35,167 nucleotides of DNA from Deltaproteobacteria bacterium PRO3 (GTDB lineage Bacteria > UBA10199 > DSSB01), in the NCBI GenBank assembly GCA_030263375.1, contig SZOV01000025.1, forward strand, positions 1 to 35,167, given 5' to 3'. The first letter of the stretch is position 1, and the number at the start of each line of letters is the position of its first letter. A program made the translations under genes and the position numbers. Of the stretch, positions 26,068-33,208 are shown in pieces. The notes under the pieces are model-generated. The model was not told where the DNA came from. It was given only the letters and a program-made list of their open reading frames with translations, and made no database searches.

Positions 26068-27423
26068 ATGACCCGAAAAATCTTCGGCACCGACGGCGTC
26101 CGCGGCCTCGCCAACCAGGCCCCGATGGATCCCGAGACCGCCCTGGCCCTGGGCCGCGCCCTCGCGCGCTACTTTTTGGGGAAGAGCCGCAAGAACCGCA
26201 TCGTGATCGGCAAGGACACGCGGCTCTCGGGCTACATGATCGAGAACGCGCTCTCCTCCGGCATCTGCTCGATGGGCGGCGAGGCGATCTTTCTCGGGCC
26301 GTTGCCGACGCCGGGGATCGCCTTCATCACCCAGGCGATGCGCGCCGCCGCCGGCGTGATGATCAGCGCCAGCCACAATCCGTACTACGACAACGGGATC
26401 AAGTTTTTCGACCACGACGGCTTCAAGCTGCCCGACGAGGTCGAGACCCAGCTCGAGGCCATGCTGGACGGCGAGGCCCTGAAGCGGGGGCCCACGCACG
26501 GCGAGGTGGGGCGCGCCTACCGCGTCGACGACGCCGCTGGGCGCTACATCGAATACCTCAAGGGAACCTTCCCGAAGGAATTGACGCTGGAGGGGCTCAA
26601 GGTCGTCGTCGACTGCGCCCACGGCGCGGCCTACCGGGTGGCGCCAACCGTCTTCGAGGAGCTTGGCGCCGAGGTGGTCGCCTTGGGAGTGGCGCCCAAC
26701 GGCACCAACATCAACGAGGCCTGCGGCGCCCTCCATCCCGAGTCGCTGCGCGAACGGGTGAAGGCGGAGGGGGCCGATCTGGGCGTGGGGCTGGACGGCG
26801 ACGCCGACCGCCTGATCTTGGTCGACGAGCGCGGCGAGATCCTGCACGGCGACGTCCTGATGGCGCTCTGCGCCCGCGACCTGCAGGAACGGAAGGCCCT
26901 TGCGCAGGATACGGTGGTCGCGACCGTCATGAGCAACTTGGGCCTCGAGATCGCGCTCAAGCGCTGGGGCCTGAAACTGCAGCGCGTGCAGGTCGGGGAC
27001 CGCTATATCATCGAGGCGATGCGCCGCCACCATTACAACTTCGGGGGCGAGCAGTCCGGCCACCTGATCTTTTCGGATTACAGCACTACAGGCGATGGAA
27101 TCCTCGCCGCCCTGCAGGTGCTGTCCATCCTGGTGCGGAAGGGGGCCAAGCTTTCCCAGGTCGCCGACTGCATGGAGGTATTTCCCCAGGTCCTCCTGAA
27201 CGTCCGCGTTCGGCAGAAAAAGGACCTGCACCAGGTCCCCGAGGTGCTGCGACTCCAACAGGACATTGAAAAGACCTTGGGCGAGAAGGGGAGGCTCCTG
27301 CTCCGTTACAGCGGCACCGAGCCCTTGCTTCGGATCATGCTCGAGGGCGAGGACCAGAGGCAGATTGAAAAATTCGCGCAGGACCTCAAGGCCGAGACCG
27401 AAAAGGCCCTGGGCCGCGCGTGA
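26068..27423 (+). CDS. glmM: Phosphoglucosamine mutase
   Basis: 451 aa from ATG 26068, with GGAG 9 nt upstream; a longer frame uses a TTG. It begins [14 protein letters not shown]. The catalytic serine is S102 in ISASHNP, the same position as in E. coli GlmM. The metal loop reads [11 protein letters not shown] and the sugar-binding loop [19 protein letters not shown]. The phosphate-binding loop [15 protein letters not shown] closes the protein. It converts glucosamine-6-phosphate to glucosamine-1-phosphate for UDP-GlcNAc, feeding peptidoglycan and LPS. Confidence 0.96.
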   Translation: MTRKIFGTDGVRGLANQAPMDPETALALGRALARYFLGKSRKNRIVIGKDTRLSGYMIENALSSGICSMGGEAIFLGPLPTPGIAFITQAMRAAAGVMISASHNPYYDNGIKFFDHDGFKLPDEVETQLEAMLDGEALKRGPTHGEVGRAYRVDDAAGRYIEYLKGTFPKELTLEGLKVVVDCAHGAAYRVAPTVFEELGAEVVALGVAPNGTNINEACGALHPESLRERVKAEGADLGVGLDGDADRLILVDERGEILHGDVLMALCARDLQERKALAQDTVVATVMSNLGLEIALKRWGLKLQRVQVGDRYIIEAMRRHHYNFGGEQSGHLIFSDYSTTGDGILAALQVLSILVRKGAKLSQVADCMEVFPQVLLNVRVRQKKDLHQVPEVLRLQQDIEKTLGEKGRLLLRYSGTEPLLRIMLEGEDQRQIEKFAQDLKAETEKALGRA

Positions 27424-27433
27424 GGAATTTCCC

Positions 27434-28144
27434 ATGGCCCTGCTCGGCGTGAACATCGACCACATCGCGACCCTGCGCCAGGCCCGGCGCATCTCCTATC
27501 CCGACCCCATCACGGCGGCGCGGATGGCCCAGGACGCCGGCGCCGACCAGATCACCTGCCACCTGCGCGAGGACCGGCGCCACATCCAGGACGCAGACGT
27601 CCCCAATCTTTTGAAGGCGGTGTCGATCCCCGTCAACCTCGAGATGGCCGCGACCGCCGAGATGGAGGACTTTGCGCTAAAATATCGCCCGGCGAAGATC
27701 ACCCTCGTGCCCGAGCGCCGGGAAGAGCTCACCACCGAGGGCGGCCTGGACGTTCTCGCCCATCGCGCCGTCTTGGCCCCGATGGTCGCGAAACTTAGGC
27801 AGTCCGGGCTTTTCGTCTCGCTCTTCGTCGACCCTGAAGCCGATCAGCTGCGCTGCAGCCGCGAGCTGGGCGCCGACTCGGTCGAGCTGCACACAGGGGC
27901 CTATTGCGAGGTTCCGGCGGAGCGCCGCGGCCCCGAGTTGAAGCGGCTGAGCGAGGCCGCCCGCCTCGCCAAGGAGCTCGGCTTCTTCGTGGCCGCCGGC
28001 CACGGCCTCAACTACGAGAACATCCTGCCCGTGAAGAAGATCCCCGAGATCGAGGAGTACAACATCGGCCACAGCATCGTCGCCCATGCGGTCCTGGTGG
28101 GCTGGGATCGCGCGGTGCGCGAGATGAAGGCCCTCGTCGCATGA
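27434..28144 (+). CDS. pdxJ: Pyridoxine 5'-phosphate synthase
   Basis: 236 aa from ATG 27434, with GAGGAA upstream. It starts LLGVNIDHIATLRQAR, then AGADQITCHLREDRRHI, KITLVPERREELTTEGGLDV and a C-terminal AGHGLNYENILPV and IGHSIVAHAVLVGW. These are the PdxJ TIM-barrel motifs. It condenses 1-deoxyxylulose-5-phosphate with aminoacetone-3-phosphate to make vitamin B6. Its stop overlaps the next start (ATGA). Confidence 0.96.
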   Translation: MALLGVNIDHIATLRQARRISYPDPITAARMAQDAGADQITCHLREDRRHIQDADVPNLLKAVSIPVNLEMAATAEMEDFALKYRPAKITLVPERREELTTEGGLDVLAHRAVLAPMVAKLRQSGLFVSLFVDPEADQLRCSRELGADSVELHTGAYCEVPAERRGPELKRLSEAARLAKELGFFVAAGHGLNYENILPVKKIPEIEEYNIGHSIVAHAVLVGWDRAVREMKALVA

Positions 28145-29658
28145 AGATCCTCAGCGGAGCGCAGATGGCCCGTCTCGACCGGCTTTCGATTCGAAGGCAC
28201 GGGATTTCCGCGCGGCTCCTGATGCGCAACGCCGCCCGGGCCTGCTGCGACGAGATCCTCGCCTTGCGTCTTCCCAAAAAGCTCCGGCGCATCGCCGTCG
28301 TCTGCGGGCCCGGTAACAACGGCGGGGACGGTTTCGCCGTCGCGGCCTTGCTGCGGCCGAAAAAATTCGAGATGGAAGTGTTTTTTTTGGGAAGCGAGGC
28401 GGAGCTTTCCGAGGAGGCGCGTTACTTCCACGGGCAAGTCAGGGATCTGATCCGTCCGCAGCGTGCCATGGTCGCGGCGCTGCGCCGCGCCGACCTGGTG
28501 GTCGATGCCGTCTTCGGGATCGGCCTCAAGCGTCCGGTGACGGGCCGCTACGCCGCGGCGATTGCGGCGATGAACCGCGCCCCCGGCTATAAGCTGGCGG
28601 TGGACATCCCCAGCGGGATCTCGGCGGACACGGGCGAGGCGATGGGGACGGCCTTTCGCGCCGACCTGACGGTGACCTTCGAGTCGCCGAAGTGGGGGCA
28701 GGTCCTGCCGCCGGCCTGGGACTTTGTCGGACGCCTCGCCGTGCGTTCGATCGGCCTGAGCCGCATCGAGCTAAATCGCATGGCCAGCGCCGCCGAGTGG
28801 GTGGACGTCGACTATCTCCGCCGGCACTGGCGTCCGCGCTTCCGCGGTGCCCATAAGGGCGACGCCGGCCGCGTCTTGGTGGTCGCCGGTTCGCGCGAGA
28901 TGCCGGGCGCGGGTTATCTCAGCGCCGTCGCCGCCCTGCGCTCCGGGGCGGGGCTGGTGACCTGGGCGCTTCCGAAGGAGGCCTACCGCCGGATCGACCT
29001 GCGATTTCCGGAAGTAATTCTTTTGCCGGTGCCCGGCCGGGAAGGCAAATTTGGGACGGACTCCTTTCCGGCCCTGCGGGCCCCGATGCGGCGTTTTCAG
29101 GCCCTGGCCGTCGGGCCGGGGTTGGGGCAGGGCGAAGGTTCGCGGCGTTTTTTGGGGGAATTGCTGGCCGCGCGGCGCCCGCCGACGGTGCTGGACGCGG
29201 ACGCGCTCAACAACCTCGCCGGGAGCCGGGGTTTGGCGACGCGCCTGCGCGGGACGATCGTGACGCCGCACCCTTTGGAGATGTCCCGCCTGTCCGGCAA
29301 AAGCGTCGCCGCGATCCGCGCGGATCCCCTCGCCGCGGCCAAGGGTTTTGCACGGCAAAATAAATGCTGGGTGGTCTTGAAAGGCTACCGCACGGCGATC
29401 GCGAGCCCCGCGGGAAGGCTTTGGATCAACTCCAGCGGCGGCCCCAACCTCGCCACCGCCGGGAGCGGCGACGTCTTGACAGGCGTCATCGCGGGGCTCT
29501 TGGCCCAGGGATTCAGACCCGAAGCTGCCGTGCCCATCGCGGTCTTCCTGCACGGCCTGGCAGGCGATCGCCTGGCCGAACGGCTGGGCGACCGGGGGAC
29601 CCTCGCGTCGGATATCGCCAAGGAGATTCCTAAGGTGGTATGGGAATTTTGTGGTTGA
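28141..29658 (+). CDS. nnr: Bifunctional NAD(P)H-hydrate epimerase / ADP-dependent dehydratase
   Basis: 505 aa from ATG 28141, overlapping the pdxJ stop. The N-terminal YjeF epimerase domain has VCGPGNNGGDGFAVAALL and AVDIPSGISADTG. The C-terminal dehydratase domain has HKGDAGRVLVVAGS, LDADALNNLAG, VTPHPLEMSRL and NLATAGSGDVLTGVIAG. It repairs damaged NAD(P)H hydrates. In many bacteria acpS lies between pdxJ and this gene; here it is missing from the site. Confidence 0.95.
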   Translation: MKILSGAQMARLDRLSIRRHGISARLLMRNAARACCDEILALRLPKKLRRIAVVCGPGNNGGDGFAVAALLRPKKFEMEVFFLGSEAELSEEARYFHGQVRDLIRPQRAMVAALRRADLVVDAVFGIGLKRPVTGRYAAAIAAMNRAPGYKLAVDIPSGISADTGEAMGTAFRADLTVTFESPKWGQVLPPAWDFVGRLAVRSIGLSRIELNRMASAAEWVDVDYLRRHWRPRFRGAHKGDAGRVLVVAGSREMPGAGYLSAVAALRSGAGLVTWALPKEAYRRIDLRFPEVILLPVPGREGKFGTDSFPALRAPMRRFQALAVGPGLGQGEGSRRFLGELLAARRPPTVLDADALNNLAGSRGLATRLRGTIVTPHPLEMSRLSGKSVAAIRADPLAAAKGFARQNKCWVVLKGYRTAIASPAGRLWINSSGGPNLATAGSGDVLTGVIAGLLAQGFRPEAAVPIAVFLHGLAGDRLAERLGDRGTLASDIAKEIPKVVWEFCG

Positions 29659-29711
29659 TGGATATTGAAGAAGGTCGGTCGTGATCGGCGCTATTTTGTG
29701 TCGGTGCCCCC

Positions 29712-29764
29712 TCCGTAGGGGCCGTTCCCTCCTTCGGAGGACAAACGCGAACGGCCCCTACGGA
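29712..29764. repeat. REP/MITE-like palindrome with nested hairpin
   Basis: A perfect 16-bp stem joins TCCGTAGGGGCCGTTC (29712-29727) to GAACGGCCCCTACGGA (29749-29764). Inside it CCTCC (29728-29732) and GGAGG (29736-29740) make a second small hairpin. No T-run follows. The GTAGGGGC ends resemble short palindromic repeats I recall in many GC-rich genomes, so it may be a dispersed element; only one copy was noticed in this window. Confidence 0.55.
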
Positions 29765-29790
29765 TTTGGCGTCGATGGCGGCGTTACGAA

Positions 29791-30267
29791 ATGAATTCGG
29801 ATGATGTCGTGAGTACCACCAAAGAAACAATTTGGCTCTCCCATTCCGTCGAAGAGACCCTCGCCTTGGCGGCCCGCTTTGCCGCCCGCCTGCGCGCCGG
29901 CGGCGCGGTGGCGCTGCAGGGCGATCTCGGCAGCGGCAAGACCTGTTTCGCCAAGGGCGTCATCTCCGCGTTGAGCGGCGTCGAGCCCGCGGAGATCCCG
30001 TCGCCGACCTTCACCCTCGTCGAAGAGTACCGCGGCGAGGGCCCCATCTACCACGTCGATCTCTACCGCATGCGGGACGCCCGCGAGGCCGAGGAGCTGG
30101 CCTGGGACGAGATCCTCGCCCCCGGCGCCGTCGCCTTGGTCGAGTGGCCGGAGCGGATGGAAAAGATAATCCCTTATTGCCAATTCCGCCTGAGCTTCAG
30201 TAAAGAGGGGGAGGGCGTGCGCCACATCGCCCTCGCCGAAAGGGAAACTTCCGATGTCTCTCGCTAA
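29791..30267 (+). CDS. tsaE: tRNA threonylcarbamoyladenosine synthesis ATPase TsaE
   Basis: 158 aa, close to E. coli TsaE (153 aa). Walker A reads GDLGSGKT (44-51), followed by PSPTFTLVEEYRG, IYHVDLYRM and VALVEWPERME, all typical of the family. TsaE supports TsaB/TsaD in forming t6A37 on tRNAs that read ANN codons. ATG 29791 is used; a GTG at 29809 is a possible alternative. It overlaps rpoH by 14 bp. Confidence 0.94.
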   Translation: MNSDDVVSTTKETIWLSHSVEETLALAARFAARLRAGGAVALQGDLGSGKTCFAKGVISALSGVEPAEIPSPTFTLVEEYRGEGPIYHVDLYRMRDAREAEELAWDEILAPGAVALVEWPERMEKIIPYCQFRLSFSKEGEGVRHIALAERETSDVSR

Positions 30268-31147
30268 GCAAAAGCTGCCCGCCGTCTCCACCCACCGCCC
30301 GCTGGAGCCGGTCGACCCGCTCAAGCGTTACGTTCAAGAGATCAGCCGCTATCCCTTTCTCTCGCCCAAGGAAGAGCGCGAGCTGGCATTGGCCTTCCAA
30401 GAAACCGGCGACCGCGAGGCCGCGCGCAAGCTGGTGACCTCGCACCTGCGCCTCGTCGTCAAGATCGCCTCCGAGTACCGCACCGCCTACGGCAATCTCC
30501 TCGACCTGATCCAGGAAGGCAACCTGGGCCTGATGCGCGCGGTAAAGAGCTTCGATCCCGACAAGGGCGCGCGCCTCAGCCACTACGCGAGTTGGTGGAT
30601 CCGCTCCTACATCCTGAAACACATCCTGGACAATTTCCGCCTCATCAAGATCGGCACCACGCAGGCCCAGCGCCGCATCTTCTTCAACCTGATGAAGGAA
30701 AAAGAGAGGCTCGAGAAGCAGGGCTTCAACCCCGGCGTCAAGGAGCTGGCGGCGGCGATGGAGGTGAAGCCGGAAGAGGTCGAGGAGATGCAGCAGCGTC
30801 TCGGCCACAGCGATCTCTCGCTCGACGCCACGATTCGCGAGGACGACGACAAGCGGCACATCGACCTACTCGAGGCCGAGACGCCGCCGATCGAGGAGAC
30901 CCTCGATCAAGCGGCCTTCAAAGACGTCCTCGAGGTCAAGCTTCGCGATTTCGCCAAGACGCTCAACGAGCGCGAGGCCAAGATCTTTCGGGAACGCCTC
31001 TTGTCGGAGGTCCCGCTTACCCTCCAGGCCATCGCCGACCAGTACGGCATCAGCCGCGAGCGCGCTCGGCAGCTGGAAGAGCGCATCAAGGCCAAGCTCA
31101 AGACCTTCTTTGAAAAAGAAGGGGTGAAGGTCGAGGACCATCTCTGA
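30254..31147 (+). CDS. rpoH: RNA polymerase heat-shock-type sigma factor (sigma32, RpoH)
   Basis: 297 aa. Region 2 reads HLRLVVKIASEYRTAYGNLLDLIQEGNLGLMRAVKSFDP and SHYASWWIRSYIL; the RpoH box QRRIFFNLMKEKERL follows (QRKLFFNLR in E. coli). Region 4 has LTLQAIADQYGISRERARQLEERI. It directs heat-shock gene transcription. It overlaps tsaE and ends the housekeeping run, with ftsH (a known RpoH protease) upstream in the same run. No heat-shock promoter could be assigned with confidence in the window. Confidence 0.93.
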   Translation: MSLAKQKLPAVSTHRPLEPVDPLKRYVQEISRYPFLSPKEERELALAFQETGDREAARKLVTSHLRLVVKIASEYRTAYGNLLDLIQEGNLGLMRAVKSFDPDKGARLSHYASWWIRSYILKHILDNFRLIKIGTTQAQRRIFFNLMKEKERLEKQGFNPGVKELAAAMEVKPEEVEEMQQRLGHSDLSLDATIREDDDKRHIDLLEAETPPIEETLDQAAFKDVLEVKLRDFAKTLNEREAKIFRERLLSEVPLTLQAIADQYGISRERARQLEERIKAKLKTFFEKEGVKVEDHL

Positions 31148-31232
31148 GTGTATTGTTTGTCAATCTCAGTCAGAAATATTTAAAGCCTGCCTTTTAATAA
31201 TTCATAATAATTATATATAGTTATAGTTCTGT

Positions 31233-31250
31233 AATTGTTTTCAAACAATT
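31233..31250. promoter_or_regulatory. Putative enhancer (UAS) for a sigma54 activator
   Basis: AATTGTTT-TC-AAACAATT is a perfect 8+8 inverted repeat. Its centre lies about 99 bp upstream of the -24 GG of the sigma54 promoter at 31339-31354, a normal enhancer distance. A related half-palindrome ATTGTTTGTCAAT occurs at 31152-31164. The EBP encoded at 33209-34972 is an obvious candidate binder. Confidence 0.45.
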
Positions 31251-31338
31251 TATACTTATTTAGCGTAGTTTTGTACGAGCTGCTAATTTTTAACTATTTG
31301 AAATAATTAGTTTTTTTATCTTGCCTTTCGTTCGTCTC

Positions 31339-31354
31339 TGGCACGGTTCCTGCT
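31339..31354 (+). promoter_or_regulatory. Sigma54 (-24/-12) promoter for the tandem RNA elements
   Basis: TGGCACG-GTTC-CTGCT matches the sigma54 consensus TGGCACG-N4-TTGC(A/T) with one mismatch. GG (31340-31341) and GC (31352-31353) are separated by exactly 10 bp. Counting from C at -12, the start falls near 31365-31366, just before the stem of the first RNA element at 31368. Confidence 0.7.
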
Positions 31355-31365
31355 TTTATCTCCTC

Positions 31366-31428
31366 ATATCCCGGGGTCACTGACGCACCCCTTGTCCTAA
31401 GCGGCTGGTGCCTCCGGGATTTTCTTTA
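31366..31428 (+). ncRNA. Candidate sigma54-dependent small RNA, element 1
   Basis: An outer stem ATCCCGG (31368-31374) / CCGGGAT (31414-31420) encloses a 10-nt left bulge, an inner stem GCACC (31385-31389) / GGTGC (31407-31411) and a 17-nt loop containing CTTGTCCTA. The stem runs into TTTTCTTT, so it could be its own terminator. The start predicted from the sigma54 promoter leaves only 1-3 nt before the stem. The box CCCCTTGTCCTA (31388-31399) recurs in element 2 at the same distance from the outer stem. I found no match to a known RNA family from memory. Confidence 0.6.
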
Positions 31429-31464
31429 AATTTTTCACGCTATTTTTTCGACGTTTTCTTGGCA

Positions 31465-31528
31465 GCCCGGGGAGACCGCCGAGCCCCTTGTCCTATTTCG
31501 GTGGGTTTCTCCGGGCCTGCCTTTTTTT
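31465..31528 (+). ncRNA. Candidate small RNA, element 2 (tandem homologue)
   Basis: The outer stem is GCCCGG (31465-31470) / CCGGGC (31511-31516), followed by a run of seven T (31522-31528). A 10-nt left bulge, an inner stem GAGCCC / GGGTTTC and a loop with CTTGTCCTA repeat the plan of element 1. The first outer pair changes from T-A to G-C, a compensatory change. The box CCCCTTGTCCTA (31484-31495) starts 19 nt from the outer stem start, exactly as in element 1. It may be a second sRNA, or the second half of a read-through RNA. Confidence 0.55.
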
Positions 31529-31545
31529 ACCCGGAACCGATCGGA

Positions 31546-32280
31546 TCAGGGGCCGGTGCGACCGCGATCAATGGCGAGGAGGACCGGCGCGATATCGCCG
31601 CTAGCTTCGCGCGGCATGGAAGAGGTTTGGAAGACGGAGCTGTAAAAATACGTTCCCGCCGAGCGTAGGAAGGCCGAGAGGGAAAGCCGGTAGTCGGCGC
31701 AAAGCCGACCGTCCGCCGCGTGGCCCCAGCGCACGGTGACCCAGGCCTCCCAGAGCCCGTCGGGCCGGCAGGAGGCGTCGACGGTCTCGTGCCTCTCGAA
31801 GTAGCCTCCGGCCTCCGGCACGAAATCCACTTTCACCTTGGGGTTGTAATCGAGGGGCTCGTCGTACATCTCGGCGCTGCCGGGGTCGAAGGTTTCGCCG
31901 CGGCTCAGGGCCTTGGCCATCATGCCGTCGACGCCGCCGGAGACGACGTCCGCGAATTCCGCCCTCGGCCCGAGGCTCCCGTCGCAGTTGCGTACGAAGC
32001 CGTTCTCGATCACGCGCACCCGCACGGGGATCCCCATCCCGCAGGGGCCGCCGATGCCCGGCTCGCTCTGCTGGGTGCTGGGCACGGCGCCACCGCCTCC
32101 GGCGAGGTCTCCGCCGCCGCCCAGGCTATTTCCGCCGCCGTCGAGGGACTGGATGCCGCCGGGGCCGCCGCCCGCCGAAGAGGCTCCGCCTCCCGGACCG
32201 CCCAGGCCCGAGCAGGCGGTCAGGACGGTCAAGAGGCCGAAGGCGGAGAGGAACTGGGGCCATGAGATTTTTCGTTGCAT
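31546..32280 (-). CDS. Gly-rich lipoprotein of unknown function (paralogue 1)
   Basis: 244 aa from ATG 32280 (a TTG at 32283 is just upstream; AAGGA lies at 32291-32295). A signal peptide ends in lipobox LTAC (Cys23). Residues 25-64 are a Gly/Ser-rich, probably flexible linker. Then comes AVPSTQQSEPGIGGPC (65-80), which is nearly identical in the second lipoprotein (32369-33106). The remaining domain of about 165 residues has Cys residues (RNCDG, DASCRPDG, GRLCADY) that may form disulfides. No known family is recognised. It is likely exposed at the cell surface or periplasm. Confidence 0.75.
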   Translation of the reverse strand: MQRKISWPQFLSAFGLLTVLTACSGLGGPGGGASSAGGGPGGIQSLDGGGNSLGGGGDLAGGGGAVPSTQQSEPGIGGPCGMGIPVRVRVIENGFVRNCDGSLGPRAEFADVVSGGVDGMMAKALSRGETFDPGSAEMYDEPLDYNPKVKVDFVPEAGGYFERHETVDASCRPDGLWEAWVTVRWGHAADGRLCADYRLSLSAFLRSAGTYFYSSVFQTSSMPREASGDIAPVLLAIDRGRTGP

Positions 32281-32301
32281 CAAAATCGATTCCTTACATT
32301 C

Positions 32302-32330
32302 ACTATAAAATTATTAAGACTCTACTTCCA
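32302..32330 (-). promoter_or_regulatory. Possible sigma70 promoter of lipoprotein paralogue 1
   Basis: On the minus strand TGGAAG (32325-32330) and TATAGT (32302-32307) are separated by 17 bp. The -10 is good and the -35 poor. It would give a leader of about 15 nt before the start codon. Confidence 0.35.
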
Positions 32331-32368
32331 GCCCGAGAAGCGAGCGGTTTCAGAAGGGCGCAGTGGGG

Positions 32369-33106
32369 TCATGGAGTCGCTCGCATGAGAACACCTCCCG
32401 CGTCATATTTCGTCGGACCCAAATCGATACCCAAGGGAATGGGGTAGGTCTCGGTAGCCTCGTCGTATTCAAGGGCCTGCGACGACCCGCTATACAGCGG
32501 GCTTATCAACGGAGTGCCGCCTTGGTTCCAAATGGCCTGGGCCTTCACCGAGAAATTCGGACAATGCAATCCCCGTGGGATGGTGAAGAAACTCAAATTG
32601 CCGAGAGTCGTCCGCCACCGACCGTCCTCCGCACAATGAGTCGGAACCTTGAGGCTCCGATCCTCGATATCGCCGTCGGCGCGGAAGGTAAAGGTGACTT
32701 CGGGGCCGGGCGGGGGATCCTCCGGCGGAGCCATCGTGGTGGAATCTTCGCCGCGGACTTCCTCCACCGCTCTGAGTCGCATCGCGGCCATGCTGTTTTC
32801 GCGACAAAAGGTCTCGTAGGCGCCGCGCGTGACTTGGACGCTCGCGACGAAGCGGATGACGCAGGGGGCGCCGACGCCCGGCTCGCTCTGCTGGGTGCTG
32901 GGGACCGCTTGGCCCTGGGCGCTTGTGCCGCCGGGCAGGCCCCCGTCCGCGGATGGCCCGCCGTCGAGGCTGTTCTGTCCGCCCGAGATCGGCGAGGTCG
33001 GCGCGCCTCCGGCTCCGCCGCCCGAAGTGACCCCTGTGCAGGCAAGGAGGGCCGCGCAAAGACCCAGCGCGATCAAGCTGGTAATTGATTTGGTGTGAAA
33101 TCCCAT
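32369..33106 (-). CDS. Gly-rich lipoprotein of unknown function (paralogue 2), predicted sRNA target
   Basis: 245 aa. A signal peptide ends in LLAC (Cys23), as in paralogue 1. A Gly/Ser-rich linker precedes AVPSTQQSEPGVGAPC (67-82). The C-terminal domain has Cys in FCREN, THCAEDG and GLHCPNF and differs clearly from paralogue 1 outside the shared motif, so the two have diverged under different constraints or were shuffled. The leader before the ATG carries AGGACAAGGG (minus strand, 33127-33118), fully complementary to the loop box of the candidate sRNAs, next to a GGGGG SD-like stretch. Translation may therefore be blocked by the RNAs. Confidence 0.75.
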   Translation of the reverse strand: MGFHTKSITSLIALGLCAALLACTGVTSGGGAGGAPTSPISGGQNSLDGGPSADGGLPGGTSAQGQAVPSTQQSEPGVGAPCVIRFVASVQVTRGAYETFCRENSMAAMRLRAVEEVRGEDSTTMAPPEDPPPGPEVTFTFRADGDIEDRSLKVPTHCAEDGRWRTTLGNLSFFTIPRGLHCPNFSVKAQAIWNQGGTPLISPLYSGSSQALEYDEATETYPIPLGIDLGPTKYDAGGVLMRATP

Positions 33107-33117
33107 AAGGCCCCCAA

Positions 33118-33127
33118 CCCTTGTCCT
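33118..33127 (-). promoter_or_regulatory. Predicted sRNA-binding site in the leader of lipoprotein 2
   Basis: The minus-strand sequence AGGACAAGGG ends 11 nt before the ATG at 33106 and is the exact reverse complement of CCCTTGTCCT in both RNA elements (31389-31398 approximately, and 31485-31494). Pairing would lie directly beside the putative SD (GGGGG, 33111-33115). The plus strand could alternatively be seen as a third, degenerate copy of the box, but it lacks the outer stem. Confidence 0.45.
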
Positions 33128-33149
33128 GCGCAGCGACCCGACGCCGCGA

Positions 33150-33193
33150 CCCCTTGGGGTTGCCTTCCCTTCAATTATCGGCTCCCCAAGGGG
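33150..33193. repeat. 10-bp inverted repeat in the EBP-lipoprotein 2 spacer
   Basis: CCCCTTGGGG (33150-33159) pairs perfectly with CCCCAAGGGG (33184-33193) across a 24-nt loop; GCC/GGC can extend it inward. Each arm is also nearly self-complementary. It lies after the stop of the EBP gene and in the leader of lipoprotein 2 (minus strand). No U-run follows, so it is not a typical terminator. Confidence 0.5.
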
Positions 33194-33208
33194 AAAAATT
33201 GCGTCAAA

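Larger units (their letters stand above)
31148..31545. other. AT-rich regulatory region plus two tandem RNA elements
   Basis: This 398-bp gap lies between rpoH and the convergent lipoprotein gene. Its first half (about 31148-31330) is strongly AT-rich and contains inverted repeats with ATTGTTT half-sites. Its second half contains a sigma54-type promoter and two similar stem-loop elements, each followed by T-rich sequence on the plus strand. No credible protein gene is present. Confidence 0.7.

Noticed and set aside
31366-31428. Cyclic di-GMP (GEMM) riboswitch reading of RNA element 1
   Set aside because: GACGCA and GCCTCCGGG recall GEMM, but the order, spacing and GNRA-type loop are absent and no downstream same-strand gene follows.
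31408-31668. 86-codon frame over RNA element 2
   Set aside because: Overlaps the structured elements and the convergent lipoprotein; no SD and no protein-like composition.
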